Shown here: positions 49,501 to 58,696 of the stretch, piece after piece
How positions within the stretch are numbered: the stretch's first letter is position 1
Layout of the letters: every line of letters starts with the position of its first letter
Source of the DNA: Blastomussa wellsi
Taxonomy: Eukaryota > Cnidaria > Anthozoa > Scleractinia > Plerogyridae
NCBI GenBank assembly: GCA_947652115.1
Contig: OX393568.1
Span: 22,624,978 to 22,688,977 of the forward strand
Reading direction: 5' to 3'
Length of the DNA: 64,000 nt
The notes under the pieces: model-generated
Database searches by the model: none
What the model saw: the letters and a program-made list of their open reading frames with translations, nothing else
What the model was told of the DNA's origin: nothing
Position numbers and translations under genes: made by a program

Positions 49501-52500
49501 GCCCACTGGGAAAGAGAAGAAAATTGGCGCAGAAAAGAGGAAGAAAAAACAAAGATTCGCCAAGCGGAAATAGAGGCCCTTCGTTTGTACGCGGAGACAA
49601 AGAAAAAATCGAAACAAAAAGCCGGGAGACCCGCAAAAAAATCTTCGGCGCTCTTACGAAGGAGACAAAAAAGTCTCGGAGCTGGCCTCAAACAAAAAAT
49701 GGAAAGTTCTTGGTTTTTGCGCGAAAGAAGAGCAATATCGGGTTGTCTTGCAGGAGTATCCTCCTCGCAACGAAGAAGCAGCCGGGACAAACCCCGAACC
49801 CACCACCAATGGGGAAGAACCTCGCAACGACGAAGACAAAAACGCACTTGCAGAAGTAGCAGAAGCATTCGGGGAACCAAGTTCTTCGGGGTGTGTTTCT
49901 GTTTGGGCGACAAAAGGTCTGCGAAAAATCCTCCACGAATGCGCGGCCTTCTTCCACAAGGAGGAAGACAAATTTGGTCGGAAACTTTTCTGGCTTGTGG
50001 CTTTCAATGGTGTCAACAAGCTTGGTGGGTTGGTGTTGCAAATCGAACCCCCGAAAACCTTCCAGTCCAACGAGGACACAAAAATCATGTGGAACCCAAT
50101 ACAAGTTCTCGAAGCCCCAGACCCTGGTCGACTCCCAATCTTGCAGGCTCTTGGGGCGAAATACGAATAATACGACAAACTTCGCACAGATCTCGCCAAA
50201 ACCAATTTCCGAAAGTTTCTGCGCCAGCAAACAAAGACACGAAAAAAACAACAGACTTGCTGGCAGGAGAGTACATAGCCAAACGTTTCGCAGTGACAAC
50301 CTTCCGAAAATCTCCACAGACCATTCTATTCCTGCTCCCGCTCAGGGAAGACGGGGAACCGAAAACAGACGAAGAAACGCACAGGTACTTCCTGGAAAGA
50401 GAGATCGAGGCAATTGGAGGCCTCCACAGGATAGAAAAAAGAAAAACCCCATTGCATTGCCGGCTTGGGGAGGAGAAAACGACACCGAGCAAGACAAAAG
50501 GCCGCCATGTTGCTCTGGCGTAGACCGGACAAACCATTCTATATCACAACAACAAATCCACCTTTGGTGCAGAAAACAAAACTCCCCCGGCAAGCAACAA
50601 CAAAAAGCTCTCCCAGTCCAACCATTTTTCTGCAGTCTTTACATCGATATGTCCAACAATGTTGGCTGGATTGTCTTCCATCGAGGTGCAGAACTTGCGA
50701 AGAGCTCTCCAATCCTTCCAGCAGACTTTGTCTTCTCGCTGCTGCTCGTACTCTTTCTTTCGGGCATGGAATTGGTGGAAAGGAAAATGTGGCACACAAC
50801 CAGGTGGTAGAACCACAAGATCCATTGTTCTTTGTATAGTATATTGCATGTTTCCGATGGCCGCAAAACTTTCTTCCCAGACTTCTGGGTGGTCTTTGCA
50901 AGATCTGCTGCTGCTCTACATGTGGTGGTTGGTGCTGCAGTGTTTTCTGCAGGGCTTGCGCTCTGTGCAGTGCTTGCAGCCTTCCACCCAAGATATGCTG
51001 TGCGTTGCTGTATATTGTACAGGCATTTTTGTATATTGTACAGGCATTGCTGTATATTGTACAAGCATTGCTTGTATATTGTTTGTTAGTATTGTTGAGA
51101 ACTTGCTGAGAAATTGTTGAGAAATTGCTAGGGAATATACAACAATGCACAGATACACCAGGGATACCATAGACACCAATTTGGAGGCGGTGCCAAAGTA
51201 CAAAACTGCAAAAAAATATCTGCAATGCCGCCAGCAAAAGCGCTTTCCCCCGAAGAAATTTGAGAAATTGTCACTGCAAGAGGAAAACTAGCACCCAAGG
51301 NNNNNNNNNNNNNNNNNNNNNNNNNNNNNNNNNNNNNNNNNNNNNNNNNNNNNNNNNNNNNNNNNNNNNNNNNNNNNNNNNNNNNNNNNNNNNNNNNNNN
51401 NNNNNNNNNNNNNNNNNNNNNNNNNNNNNNNNNNNNNNNNNNNNNNNNNNNNNNNNNNNNNNNNNNNNNNNNNNNNNNNNNNNNNNNNNNNNNNNNNNNN
51501 GACAGAATAGTGGGCGCAGCCAATGCCACAACGTCTGCTGTGCGGGGTGTTGTGCAGGTTGGTGGGATTGGTTCTGCCCTCCTTCTTCTGTACACAACAC
51601 TGCGACCGAAATATCTTGGGTGGCAGGCTGCAAGCACTGCACAGAGCGCAAGCCCTGCAGAAAACACTGCAGCACCAACCACCACATGTAGAGCAGCAGC
51701 AGATCTTGCAAAGACCACCCAGAAGTCTGGGAAGAAAGTTTTGCGGCCAATGGACTAGAAAGTGCTCGCAATTGGAAACATGCAATATACTATACAAAGA
51801 ACAATGGATCTTGTGGTTCTACCACCTGGTTGTGTGCCGCTTTTTCCTTTCCACCAATTCCATGCCCGAAAGAAAGAGTACGAGCAGCAGCAAGAAGACA
51901 AAGTCTGCTGGAAGGATTGGAGAGCTCTTCGCAAGTTCTGCACCTCGATGGAAGACAATCCAGCCAACATTGTCGGACATATCGATGCAAAGACTGCAGA
52001 AAAATGGTTGGACTGGGGACTGGGAGAGCTTTTTGTTGTTGCTTGCCGGGGGAGTTTTGTTTTCTGCACCAAAGGTGGATTGGTTGTTGTGATATAGAAT
52101 GGTTTGTCCGGTCTACACCAGGGCAACACGGCAGCCTTTTTTCTTGCTCGGTGTCGTTTTCTCCTCCCCAAGCCGGCAATGCAATGGGGTTTTTCTTTTT
52201 TCTAGCGCGTGGAGGCCTCCCATTGCCTCGATCTCTCTTTCCAGGAAGTACCCGTGCGTCGGGGTTTCTTCGTCTGTTTTCAGTTCCCCGTCTTCCCTGA
52301 GCGGGAGCAGGAATAGAATGGTCCGCGGAGATTTTCGGAAGGTTGTCGCTGCGAAACGTTTGGCTATGTACTCTCCTGCCAGCAAGTCTGTTGTTTTTTT
52401 TCGTGTCTTTGTTTGCTGGCGCAGAAACTTTTCGGAAATTGATTTTGGCGAGATCTGCACGAAGTTTGTCGTATTATTCTCATTTCGCCCCAAGAGCCTG

Positions 52501-55500
52501 CAAGATTGGGAGTCGACCAGGGTCTGGGGCTTCGAAAACTTGTATTGGGTTCCACACAATTTTTGTGCCCTCGTTGGACTGGAAGGTTTTCGGGGGTTTG
52601 ATTTGCAACACCAACCCACCAAGCTTGTCGACACCGTTGAAAGCCACAAGCCAGAAAAGTTTCCGACCAAATTTGTCTTCCTCCTTGCGGAAGAAGGCCG
52701 CGCATTCGTGGAGGATTTTTTGCAGACATTTTGTCGCCCAAACAGAAACACACCCCTAAGAACTTGGTTCCCCGAATGCTTCTGCTACTTCTGCAAGTGC
52801 GTTTTTATCTTCGTCGTTGCGAGGTTCTTCCCCATTGGTGGTGGGTTTGGGGTTTGTCCCGGCTGCTTCTTCGTTGCGAGGAGGATACTCCTGCAAGACA
52901 ACCCAATATTGCTCTTCTTTCGCGCGAAAACCAAGAACTTTCCATTTTTTGTTTGCGGCCAGCTCCAAGACTTTTTTGTGTCCTTCGTAAGAACGCCGAA
53001 GATTTTTTTGCGGGTCTCCCGGGTTTTTTTTTCGATATTTTTCTTTGTCTCGGCGTACAAACGAAGGGCCTCTATTTCCGCTTGGCTAATCTGTTTTTTC
53101 TTCCTCTTTTTTGCGCCGATTTTCTTCTCTTTCCCAGTGGGCTCGTTTCCACTCCTCGGCTGTGCGGGCGTACCGAAGCTCGTCAAGAACTTTCTCTCGG
53201 TTTCTTGTCGAAAGCGCGGATATTTGCCGCTGTTGGGCGATTTCTGGCACTTCTTGTGGTTCGTATTTCGAAGAATCGTTGCCAATGGCATGGCATTTTT
53301 TGGTCCACCATTCCCACACGATCTTGTCTGTTGGCGGCAGAAGTACCGACAGGTCACCCCCGTTCGGGTGGAGCTGCAGATCTTGTTTCGGGTTGTGTAC
53401 TTTTCTTGTTGTTGTGTGGTCTCGAGCTTGTGGCAATGCAAAAGTGGTATTTGTCTGGCTTGTGGCAATTCAAAAGTGGTATTTGTCTGGCTTGTGGCAA
53501 TCCAAAAATGCCAAGTCGGAGCTGAGTCTTCCAGACATTTCGAAATCTCGACTTCAGCGATGAGGAAGCAACGTGCAAACTGTTGTTTTTGCCGTTGGGA
53601 GCTTAAAATAGGAAAATAAAACGCTGAATGATCAGGTGTTATTCGATTACCTCCGGCTCTTCTACTCACAAAGTTCACATATTTCATTTAATTATTTAGA
53701 GTTTCTAATTCAGTTGTAAATAATTTTAATGATATGTAGCTATGGTATATTTTATATATGTAAATAGTGTCCCAGTCAGTTTTTATTAAGTTACAGCACG
53801 GCACGCCTTAGTGTGGCCACCCAACAAACATTTTTGACAAGTTATAATTAGCCAATCAGAGGGCGTGAATTTGTTTGAGCTCTCCCGCCTCCTTGCAATG
53901 TTCAAAGCTGTTGTTACGAAACTTGTCAAGGAGGTGGGACAACTCAAACAAATTCGTGCTCTCTGATTGGCTACCTTGTCAAAAAACTTCGTTGGGTGGC
54001 CACACTACAACGTGGTGCGCTGTAAATACTCCCATTTAAAGTCGTTCATTGTTCCTATTTATCACAACTTTCAACTACGGCATGTTGCGCTGTAAATACT
54101 CCCAGGCACTTTATTTAAAGTCGTTCAGTTTCTATTTATCACAACTTTCCATTTCAAACCACAGTTCGGACTGACATTCATGTTCTTGAAATTTTCCTGC
54201 AGTTTTATCATTATGCACCTATCAATGTTAAGCCGCTGGGGGAGAGGCTGGGCATAGCCAGGGCATTTGAATTGAGCTGAGATTTTCTGTTCAAATGCCC
54301 TACCCCAGGGTATTTGTGGATTGTCAAAATACCGTATTTACTCGTGTATAAGTCGACCTTTCACGACCTAAAAATCAGTCCAAAAAATCGCCCTCGACTA
54401 CATGGGTCAAAAACTAAAACCCCAGCACCAGTAAAATAGATTCGGCACAATTAGCATAACAATTGTGTCTATAATCTTACGTAAAATATCGCAAACAATG
54501 ATACAAAACGCGAAGTCCTTCGTTTAGCGGTCTGCGTCTAAATTAGCAGTTCAAGTTGAAATGCTTTAAAATTTATCTGCTTTATGTAGACCTGAGGGTT
54601 GAAGATACTCCTGGCACAATTTCGGAATAAAGAACTGACATTTCCTGCAAAATAAAGCCGTATATCTGCTGAGGAAAAACATCTTTCTCGCTTCGAACTC
54701 CCTGCTTGGTAACCTGGCATGATGTAAGCACGTGCAGTCATCAGTTACGATTTTGTAGCTTAGTTACCAAGTTATCTAAACACGCTGTTTATCGATCGTT
54801 CTCAAAGATTTAAGACCTTTGGTGCTTTTTCAACTTCAACAGTTAGAAAGGTTTGTCTGCAATTAGTATGTTTGATTTTGTAAGCCTGTTTCAAACGTTA
54901 TGGACAAAATGCCCACATGTACATGTGTTGTTAAAACGATTGCGGACATGCAAGAATATTAAAACTTCACATTGAAACTTGCTGTGATTGTTTCATATAT
55001 CCATAGTACTTAACTGAACAATAATTCTAAGAAATACGATATATTTAAGTTTTCCAATAAAATGAAGAAAATTTAGGTTTTGGCCCCAAAGTTGGGGGGT
55101 CGACTTATACACGAGGTCGACTAATACACGGGTAAATACGGGTAACTAAAAGTCAATCAAATGTTGCTAGAAAGGCCATTAAAATGGTCAAAAGTCCCCA
55201 CTACGGGACGATAACTACAGTAATAGCCCGCGTATAAGAACCTGGGTTTTAAGAACCTGTTAGGCTAAAATTTTCATTTTAAGCCCCCTCCACATAAGAA
55301 CCTATTAAGGCTAAAATTTTAAGTTAGGTTCTTATTAGTGGGGTTGCTGTAAAATTGTACATGTAGAAACTGCTGAATTAAGAACATCATCTATTTAAAA
55401 GTAACTTGACATAACTTTTTTTCTTTTAAGCTTAAGTACCATGTTGGATGTCTGTTGTGTTTGCTATTCAAATAATTCCACAAGTATTTGCAAGTACTGT

Positions 55501-56165
55501 ACTCTACTACAGTATCAAAGAAAGCTTTCTGACCATCTCCAACTCTGAATCACAAAATATTAAATGTAAAATATCAAATATTGTTATGTTTTGTTAAGGA
55601 CATATACTGTACCTTCACTGAACTGCCTATAGGCATTGCTCTATGGTAAAAATAAATTATTTATAATGTATTATAATAATAATAATAATAATATACAATA
55701 TTTATAGAGCGCTAATTCCCAATGGTCCAAAAGCGCTTTACATAATAAAAAATAACAACAAAAACCTAAGCCTACAAAACTACATTGTCATTCTATAAAA
55801 ATTCCCAATGGAACAAAAGCGCTTTATGAGATGATATTTATAATATATATAGTATATTCAGATGAAATTCATATGAAAATATAAGAACCTATTTTAAGAA
55901 CCTTGGTAGCCTAAATTTGCTTTAAGTACCATTTATATAAGAACCTATGTAGGCTAAATTGAAAAATTCAGGTTCTTATACGCGGGCTATTACTGTACTG
56001 TCAAATCCCCCACCTATGCCCGGCCTCTCCCCCCACCGGCTTAACATTGATAGGTGCATTAGAAATCAATATAATTTGGTTTTATCAACTGGGTTGATAA
56101 TGTGAATTGGCCATTCGTAAAGAGATTCAAAAGCTGATGTTTCGAGTGTTAGCCCTTCGTTGGAG

Positions 56166-56197
<32 letters not shown>

Positions 56198-56276
56198 TGA
56201 ATCTCTTTACGGTGGCCAATTCACATTATCAACCCAGTTGATAAAACCAAATTATATTGTTATACTTCCCACCTGA

Positions 56277-56311
<35 letters not shown>

Positions 56312-58305
56312 CTGTGCATTAGAAATCAGCCTTTATGCTTGGATAGTACTAATGGTACATCAAACAGCAAGACACTCCATTTTCTACTATACAAGGATTG
56401 CAAGGCAACCAATACCTACATGCTCATTTTATCCTCATTCCATTTAGTGCTAGTTATTTTACTAAACCCATCAAGAATTGTTTAAATTAAATATTATTCA
56501 AATTAATGTGGGTGCACTAACTATCGCCATAAATTGACAATTACAATTCATGTTAATTAACAGTTCAGTTTTAGATAAGATAGTAAATTATTAAAATAAT
56601 GGGCCAAAGTTGTGTAAGTTTGAGCAACAAACACGTACGTCAGGCTGTTTTTTTGTTAATTATGTATGTAAAATGTCAACTTTACCTCAGGAAAATCCTC
56701 TGTAAAGTATACTGAAAATTGCTGTTCATTTCTTTCTTGATGCGTTTGCTTTAAGATGAAAAGAGTGAACGTGGAACATGTACATGGTATTTCCACTGAA
56801 GTATCTGAATAATCTGCAAATGGGAGATGAAGTTGTGACAGAGACTGTGTAAGTCTGCATTAATTTGACAGCTAGAACTCTAGATTTATAAGGCAGCATT
56901 CATTATATATGTATAGCTATAAACCTCAAGTTAGACATGGTTTTGTACACCACTCCACGTCAGTGCAGAAATTGCCGCTATGAGGCAAACCTTTCAGAAA
57001 AGTTTGAGTCCCTCTAATTATCCCTTTCTCGAATTGAAAAAGCTAGTGTGTCGCTTTTATAAGCAGCCTAAAACGCCGCTAATTGACAATCTTAGCTTAT
57101 TTTGTTAAAAAGAACATCTTTGATTTCATGGTGCGATACCAACGTCTTGATAAATCATGGCACTTTACTACTTTAACAAATCTTGCAACAAAAAGACCTG
57201 CATTGAAGAATTTGTGTTACTTCCTGTTTTAAATTAACTTAAAACCGTAACTATTTCTCTTTAAGTTGACATATCAAAGATTAATTACAATGAGCGTTTA
57301 TGCCCCTGGAAAAACTATCCAACAAGCACGAAGTGAACTTACTACCTTATCGTATCTTATCGTTGACAACTTTACAAACAAGTACGAGGTAAACAAGATA
57401 TACTTACTTTCAACAGGAATTTTACTTTTGTCTGATGCTATTTCAGGGGCAGTGCGTTGATTTATAAGTTCAATATCTCTTGTCATTTGATTATCATCAA
57501 CAGAAGGCTGGGGTGTTTCAGGAACCAGCCCAGTTACAATTGTCTCTGAAAACGCCGAACTGCATGGTGCGCTTTCACAAGCAGACGTTTTTTCTGACTC
57601 TTCAACTGCCAAGTTCATTATCACCTTGCCACAATTAATGCACTTAACACCATTCAGACTAGCCACAACAGGTTTGGCAGTGTTGCATTCGCAGGTCTCC
57701 CTTGTGGTCGTTTCGTGGGACTGTGATCGGGGTTGGGCAGATGAAGCTCTTTGATCGACTCGAGGTTTACTCTCATCTTCAGCAAGTAGGTTCGATGGCT
57801 CGCCTTCGCTTTCTCCTCCTATCGCGAACAGTTCTTGCCGTGGGAGTGTTTCTCTGCTATCAGATACTCCACTTGCATCGTTTGGTACTCCTTCTTCCGT
57901 CTAAAACAGAGACAAACTATTTTTAAGAAACTTAATTTCTTTCCTGGCATTGAAGCGAATAAGGCGGCAAGTCTTAAAGTCGACTTCCGTGTTCGATTCG
58001 TTTTACAGCATCATTCTTTGCACAAAGCTGACAAACCAACACAGTATCATGTACAAAAGGAAACCGACCCTCTGGGAGGATATTAGGTACAGGAACATAT
58101 GTATTCGGACAAATGGAAAACGGCTTTCGTCGTTTCTTAGTATTTAGTAACCGAAAGTGAAAGCGGTATATTCCCCTTGTTGGTTGGCATTTGCAACTTC
58201 ATGCTAAAATCTAAACTGAAGAACACCTTAAGCATAGTAAAAGACAAGCGTAATATATTGAATGCCTCTAATTACCGTATCGTGAGTTCTTTCTTCTGTA
58301 TCCAT
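45860..58305 (-). CDS. Unrecognised protein, 6 predicted exons (347 aa)
   Basis: Exons: 58305..58276, 57900..57408, 56813..56686, 47786..47589, 46406..46242, 45889..45860 (1044 nt; phases match throughout). Starts MDTEERTHDT. Exon 2 encodes an acidic, Ser/Glu/Thr-rich, probably disordered segment ending in a cysteine cluster (ETCECNTAKP ... VKCINCGKVI) that could bind metal. Exon 3 gives IPCTCSTFTLFILKQTHQE and YFTEDFPE; exon 4 gives WIKQMEVRYGMKLVSFGDE and KIHRKFRIRDTQATYK; exon 5 gives RIISLCQNRIPGAVVQVCVE and RMTLEYGQTNRKMIIPIW. I do not recognise the family: the last three main exons look like one compact alpha/beta domain. There is no signal peptide or membrane helix. The first and last exons are the least certain. 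Intron 3 is 8.9 kb and packed with transposons. It is divergent from the TNFR-like gene across a region with immune-type motifs. Confidence 0.55.
46462..46508. repeat. (ATT)n microsatellite
   Basis: About fifteen TTA units, continuing imperfectly to about 46552, lie just upstream of the exon at 46406 on the minus strand. The isoleucine-rich frame here is an artefact. Confidence 0.9.
47245..47375. mobile_element. Foldback element with 40-bp arms
   Basis: GGGCGTAAATATGTTTTTGG and its near-exact inverse CCAAAAACATATTTACGCCC, with outer AATAGAGTTG / CAACTCTATT, surround a 40-bp loop in intron 4 of the unrecognised gene. Confidence 0.7.
48479..48785. mobile_element. Small foldback element sharing termini with the giant palindrome
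   Basis: The inverted ends run from GTAGTATAGCTGGAGGTAAT through CACCTGATCATTCAGCG and TAAAGCTCCCAACGGC, and return at 48700-48785. The same terminal block recurs at 48826-48940 and, inverted, at 53525-53660. It is probably a non-autonomous deletion form of the larger element beside it. Confidence 0.7.
49086..49212 (+). repeat. 32-bp tandem repeats, left arm
   Basis: Four units of CAAGCCAGACAAATACCACT plus TTTGCATTGCCA occur head to tail near the outer end of the left arm. The right arm holds only about two and a half units (53424-53510). Confidence 0.85.
49111..50167 (+). pseudogene. Charged, helix-rich protein of unknown family, left arm (broken)
   Basis: Segments in more than one frame encode parts of a Lys/Glu/Arg-rich protein: LLPPTDKIVWEWWTKKCHA, QRQISALSTRNREK, then a TAG at 49492, then QAEIEALRLYAETKK, and after a frame change LQEYPPRNEEAAGTNPEP, KNALAEVAEAFGEP, HECAAFFHKEEDKFGRKLFW and LEAPDPGRLPILQALGAKYE before a stop. 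The mirrored arm has tryptophan where this copy has the TAG, so this copy has been inactivated. Coiled-coil propensity is evident. No family is recognised. Confidence 0.5.
50240..50523 (+). CDS. Small basic protein fragment, left arm
   Basis: The open frame includes LAGEYIAKRFAVTTFRKSPQ, ILFLLPLREDGEP, YFLEREIEAIGGLH, and a basic end (KTPLHCRLGEEKTTPSKTKG) before its stop. The right-arm copy keeps the same frame with a six-base length difference (DEETPTHGYFL versus DEETHRYFL), which preserves reading. The start is uncertain, and no family is recognised. Confidence 0.4.
50544..50849 (-). CDS. Compact unknown protein, left arm, reading outward
   Basis: A 101-codon frame: MQYTIQRTMDLVVLPPGCVP, FPFHQFHARKKEYEQQ, DKVCWKDWRALRKFCTSM, NPANIVGHIDVKTAEKWLDW. 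Amino-acid composition is that of a real folded domain. After EKWLDW this copy and the right-arm copy diverge through a seven-base length difference, so one of them is frameshifted. No family is recognised. Confidence 0.5.
   Translation of the reverse strand: MQYTIQRTMDLVVLPPGCVPHFPFHQFHARKKEYEQQREDKVCWKDWRALRKFCTSMEDNPANIVGHIDVKTAEKWLDWESFLLLLAGGVLFSAPKVDLLL
51009..51082 (+). repeat. Short tandem repeats at palindrome centre
   Basis: Four imperfect copies of TTGCTGTATATTGTACAGGCA (18-21 bp; TGTATATTGTACAGGCAT core) lie just inside the left arm's inner end. The unit contains the near-palindrome TGTACA. Confidence 0.75.
51301..51500. other. Assembly gap (200 N)
   Basis: Exactly 200 undetermined bases lie near the centre of the palindrome, a typical scaffold-gap size rather than a measured length. 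Sequence on either side is unique and not inverted. Confidence 0.98.
51510..51758 (+). CDS. Ala-rich small protein with a hydrophobic segment, right arm
   Basis: The frame reads ATTSAVRGVVQVGGIGSALL followed by LLYTTLRPKYLGWQAASTAQ and a basic end (KTTQKSGKKVLRP). It may begin inside the N gap. The part from GWQAAST onward is mirrored on the minus strand of the left arm (about 50850-50990). It is short and of low complexity, so coding status is uncertain. Confidence 0.3.
   Translation: MGAANATTSAVRGVVQVGGIGSALLLLYTTLRPKYLGWQAASTAQSASPAENTAAPTTTCRAAADLAKTTQKSGKKVLRPMD
51762..52097 (+). CDS. Compact unknown protein, right arm, reading outward
   Basis: A 111-codon frame almost identical to the left-arm copy for 79 residues (MQYTIQRTMDLVVLPPGCVP ... 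VGHIDAKTAEKWLDW), then a different, hydrophobic end (GLGELFVVACRGSFVFCTKG). Retention of this frame in both diverged arms argues that it was coding. Confidence 0.5.
   Translation: MLAIGNMQYTIQRTMDLVVLPPGCVPLFPFHQFHARKKEYEQQQEDKVCWKDWRALRKFCTSMEDNPANIVGHIDAKTAEKWLDWGLGELFVVACRGSFVFCTKGGLVVVI
52113..52420 (-). CDS. Small basic protein fragment, right arm
   Basis: Counterpart of the left-arm frame: LLAGEYIAKRFAATTFRKSP, REDGELKTDEETPTHG, YFLEREIEAMGGLHALEKRK and a lysine-rich end. The differences from the left arm are mostly single substitutions and one in-frame indel. Confidence 0.4.
52756..53436 (-). pseudogene. Charged, helix-rich protein of unknown family, right arm (broken)
   Basis: This mirrors the left-arm frame. 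It reads through the position that is TAG on the left (AEEWKRAHWEREEN) but stops a little later (EEEKTD then stop) and resumes as QAEIEALRLYAETKK and LQEYPPRNEEAAGTNPKP. The two arms therefore carry different inactivating changes. Confidence 0.5.
53424..53510 (-). repeat. 32-bp tandem repeats, right arm
   Basis: The inverse counterpart of the left-arm array has two full units and a partial third, so copy number has changed since the arms separated. Confidence 0.8.
53811..54005. mobile_element. 195-bp foldback MITE with GTGTGGCCACCCAAC termini
   Basis: About 80-bp arms: GTGTGGCCACCCAACAAACA ... AGCCAATCAGAG at the left and CTCTGATTGGCT ... TTCGTTGGGTGGCCACAC at the right. Confidence 0.75.
54006..54165 (+). 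repeat. Tandem duplication of about 75 bp
   Basis: GCGCTGTAAATACTCCCA followed by TTTAAAGTCGTTCA and CTATTTATCACAACTTTC occurs twice in a row, directly beside the foldback element. Confidence 0.7.
54332..55141. mobile_element. 810-bp TIR element, CCGTATTTACTCGTGTATAA ends
   Basis: The left end CCGTATTTACTCGTGTATAA (then GTCGACC) and right end GGTCGACTAATACACGGG (then TAAATACGG) are inverted. The interior has no transposase; the longest frame, about 67 codons at 54538-54741, has no recognisable similarity. It is inserted in the split repeat. Confidence 0.75.
55218..55995. mobile_element. 778-bp TIR element with TA duplication, CAGTAATAGCCCGCGTATAA ends
   Basis: The ends CAGTAATAGCCCGCGTATAA and TTATACGCGGGCTATTACTG are exact inverses flanked by TA, as in Tc1/mariner elements. 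Additional inverted subterminal copies of AAGAACCT-type motifs and an internal AAT microsatellite are present. There is no transposase. Confidence 0.8.
56068..56258. mobile_element. Near-perfect foldback element
   Basis: About 85-bp arms, AATATAATTTGGTTTTATCA ... TTAGCCCTTCGT inverted to ACGAAGGGCTAA ... TGATAAAACCAAATTATATT, with only a few mismatches. The flanking motif CAGTTTCTTTAGAAACTTAC recurs at about 20163-20190. Confidence 0.8.
58153..58162 (+). promoter_or_regulatory. ISRE/IRF-like motif in intron 1 of the unrecognised gene
   Basis: GAAAGTGAAA matches the GAAANNGAAA core recognised by interferon regulatory factors in animals. It lies inside the first intron, about 115 bp downstream of that gene's predicted first exon. 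Confidence 0.35.
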
Positions 58306-58423
58306 TTCGACTTACTTAGCTGTGTTCGATCCGACGTATTCTCTATTAAACTGCGGTGTGTTTTCTAAACATGCGGTATTTATACTAAAACAATTATGTG
58401 AAAAAGAACTAATTCAATATTTG

Positions 58424-58505
58424 ATTGGGCGACGTTGTTTGGTTTATTTAAAACAACCTTGTGGATTGGTTCACACGTCCATGGGAAACCCCCACGAAAA
58501 CGAAA
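58424..58505. repeat. 82-bp direct repeat, copy 1, with kappaB-like and ISRE-like sites
   Basis: It begins ATTGGGCGACGTTGTTTGGT and ends CACGAAAACGAAA. The kappaB-like site is at 58483-58492 and the ISRE-like site at 58496-58505. Copy 2 starts 191 bp downstream with only a few base differences. Confidence 0.8.
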
Positions 58506-58614
58506 AATGAAAGAGAACTATATAATAGAGCGACTTTCGTATGACCTTGAAATGTTTACGTGTGAACAGAACGCAAACACTAGACTAAACGAACATAAAT
58601 CTAGCCGCTATATC

Positions 58615-58696
58615 ATTGGGCGACGTTGTTTGGTTTATTTAAAACAACCTTGCGGATTGGTCCACACGTCCATGGGAAACCCCCACGAAAACGAAA
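58615..58696. repeat. 82-bp direct repeat, copy 2
   Basis: The same block, with the kappaB-like site at 58674-58683 and the ISRE-like site at 58687-58696. Short frames that cross both copies translate the repeat and are not genes. Confidence 0.8.

Larger units (their letters stand above)
48826..53667. mobile_element. Giant palindromic mobile element with coding arms (assembly gap at centre)
   Basis: Two inverted arms, about 48826-51000 and 51610-53667, mirror each other almost completely: for example the segments at 49750, 50470 and 50880 return inverted at 52880, 52160 and 51740. Arms differ by scattered substitutions and small indels, so they are related but not identical. The termini are the TGATCATTCAGCGTTTTATT type shared with the small foldback at 48.5 kb. 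Each arm has the same order of decayed frames: a charged helical protein reading inward, a basic protein reading inward, and a compact protein plus an Ala-rich protein reading outward from the centre. The centre (about 51000-51610) is not mirrored and contains 200 N. It sits in intron 3 of the unrecognised gene. No transposase, integrase or polymerase was recognised. Confidence 0.7.
54235..56060. repeat. Interspersed repeat split by two transposon insertions
   Basis: Pieces at about 54235-54331, 55142-55215 and 55996-56060 together match the uninterrupted copy at 8585-8790 (GAGCTGAGATTTTCTGTTCA; ACTAAAAGTCAAT; GTCAAATCCCCCACCTATGC). Two separate elements fill the breaks. Confidence 0.7.

Noticed and set aside
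51301..51500. Palindrome is purely an assembly artefact
   Set aside because: Not excluded because of the central gap, but the arms carry many differences, including independent stops and repeat counts, which argues against simple duplication of one read or contig.
52099..53616. A 506-codon uninterrupted plus-strand frame through the right arm of the palindrome
   Set aside because: It is antisense to the charged helical protein, is extremely Phe/Cys-rich as expected from reversing Lys/Glu-rich codons, and the mirrored left arm breaks it into shorter frames. It is most likely a shadow.
48826..53667. Polinton/Maverick or viral integration
   Set aside because: No integrase, DNA polymerase B, packaging ATPase, protease or capsid motif was recognised. 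It is left as an alternative only.
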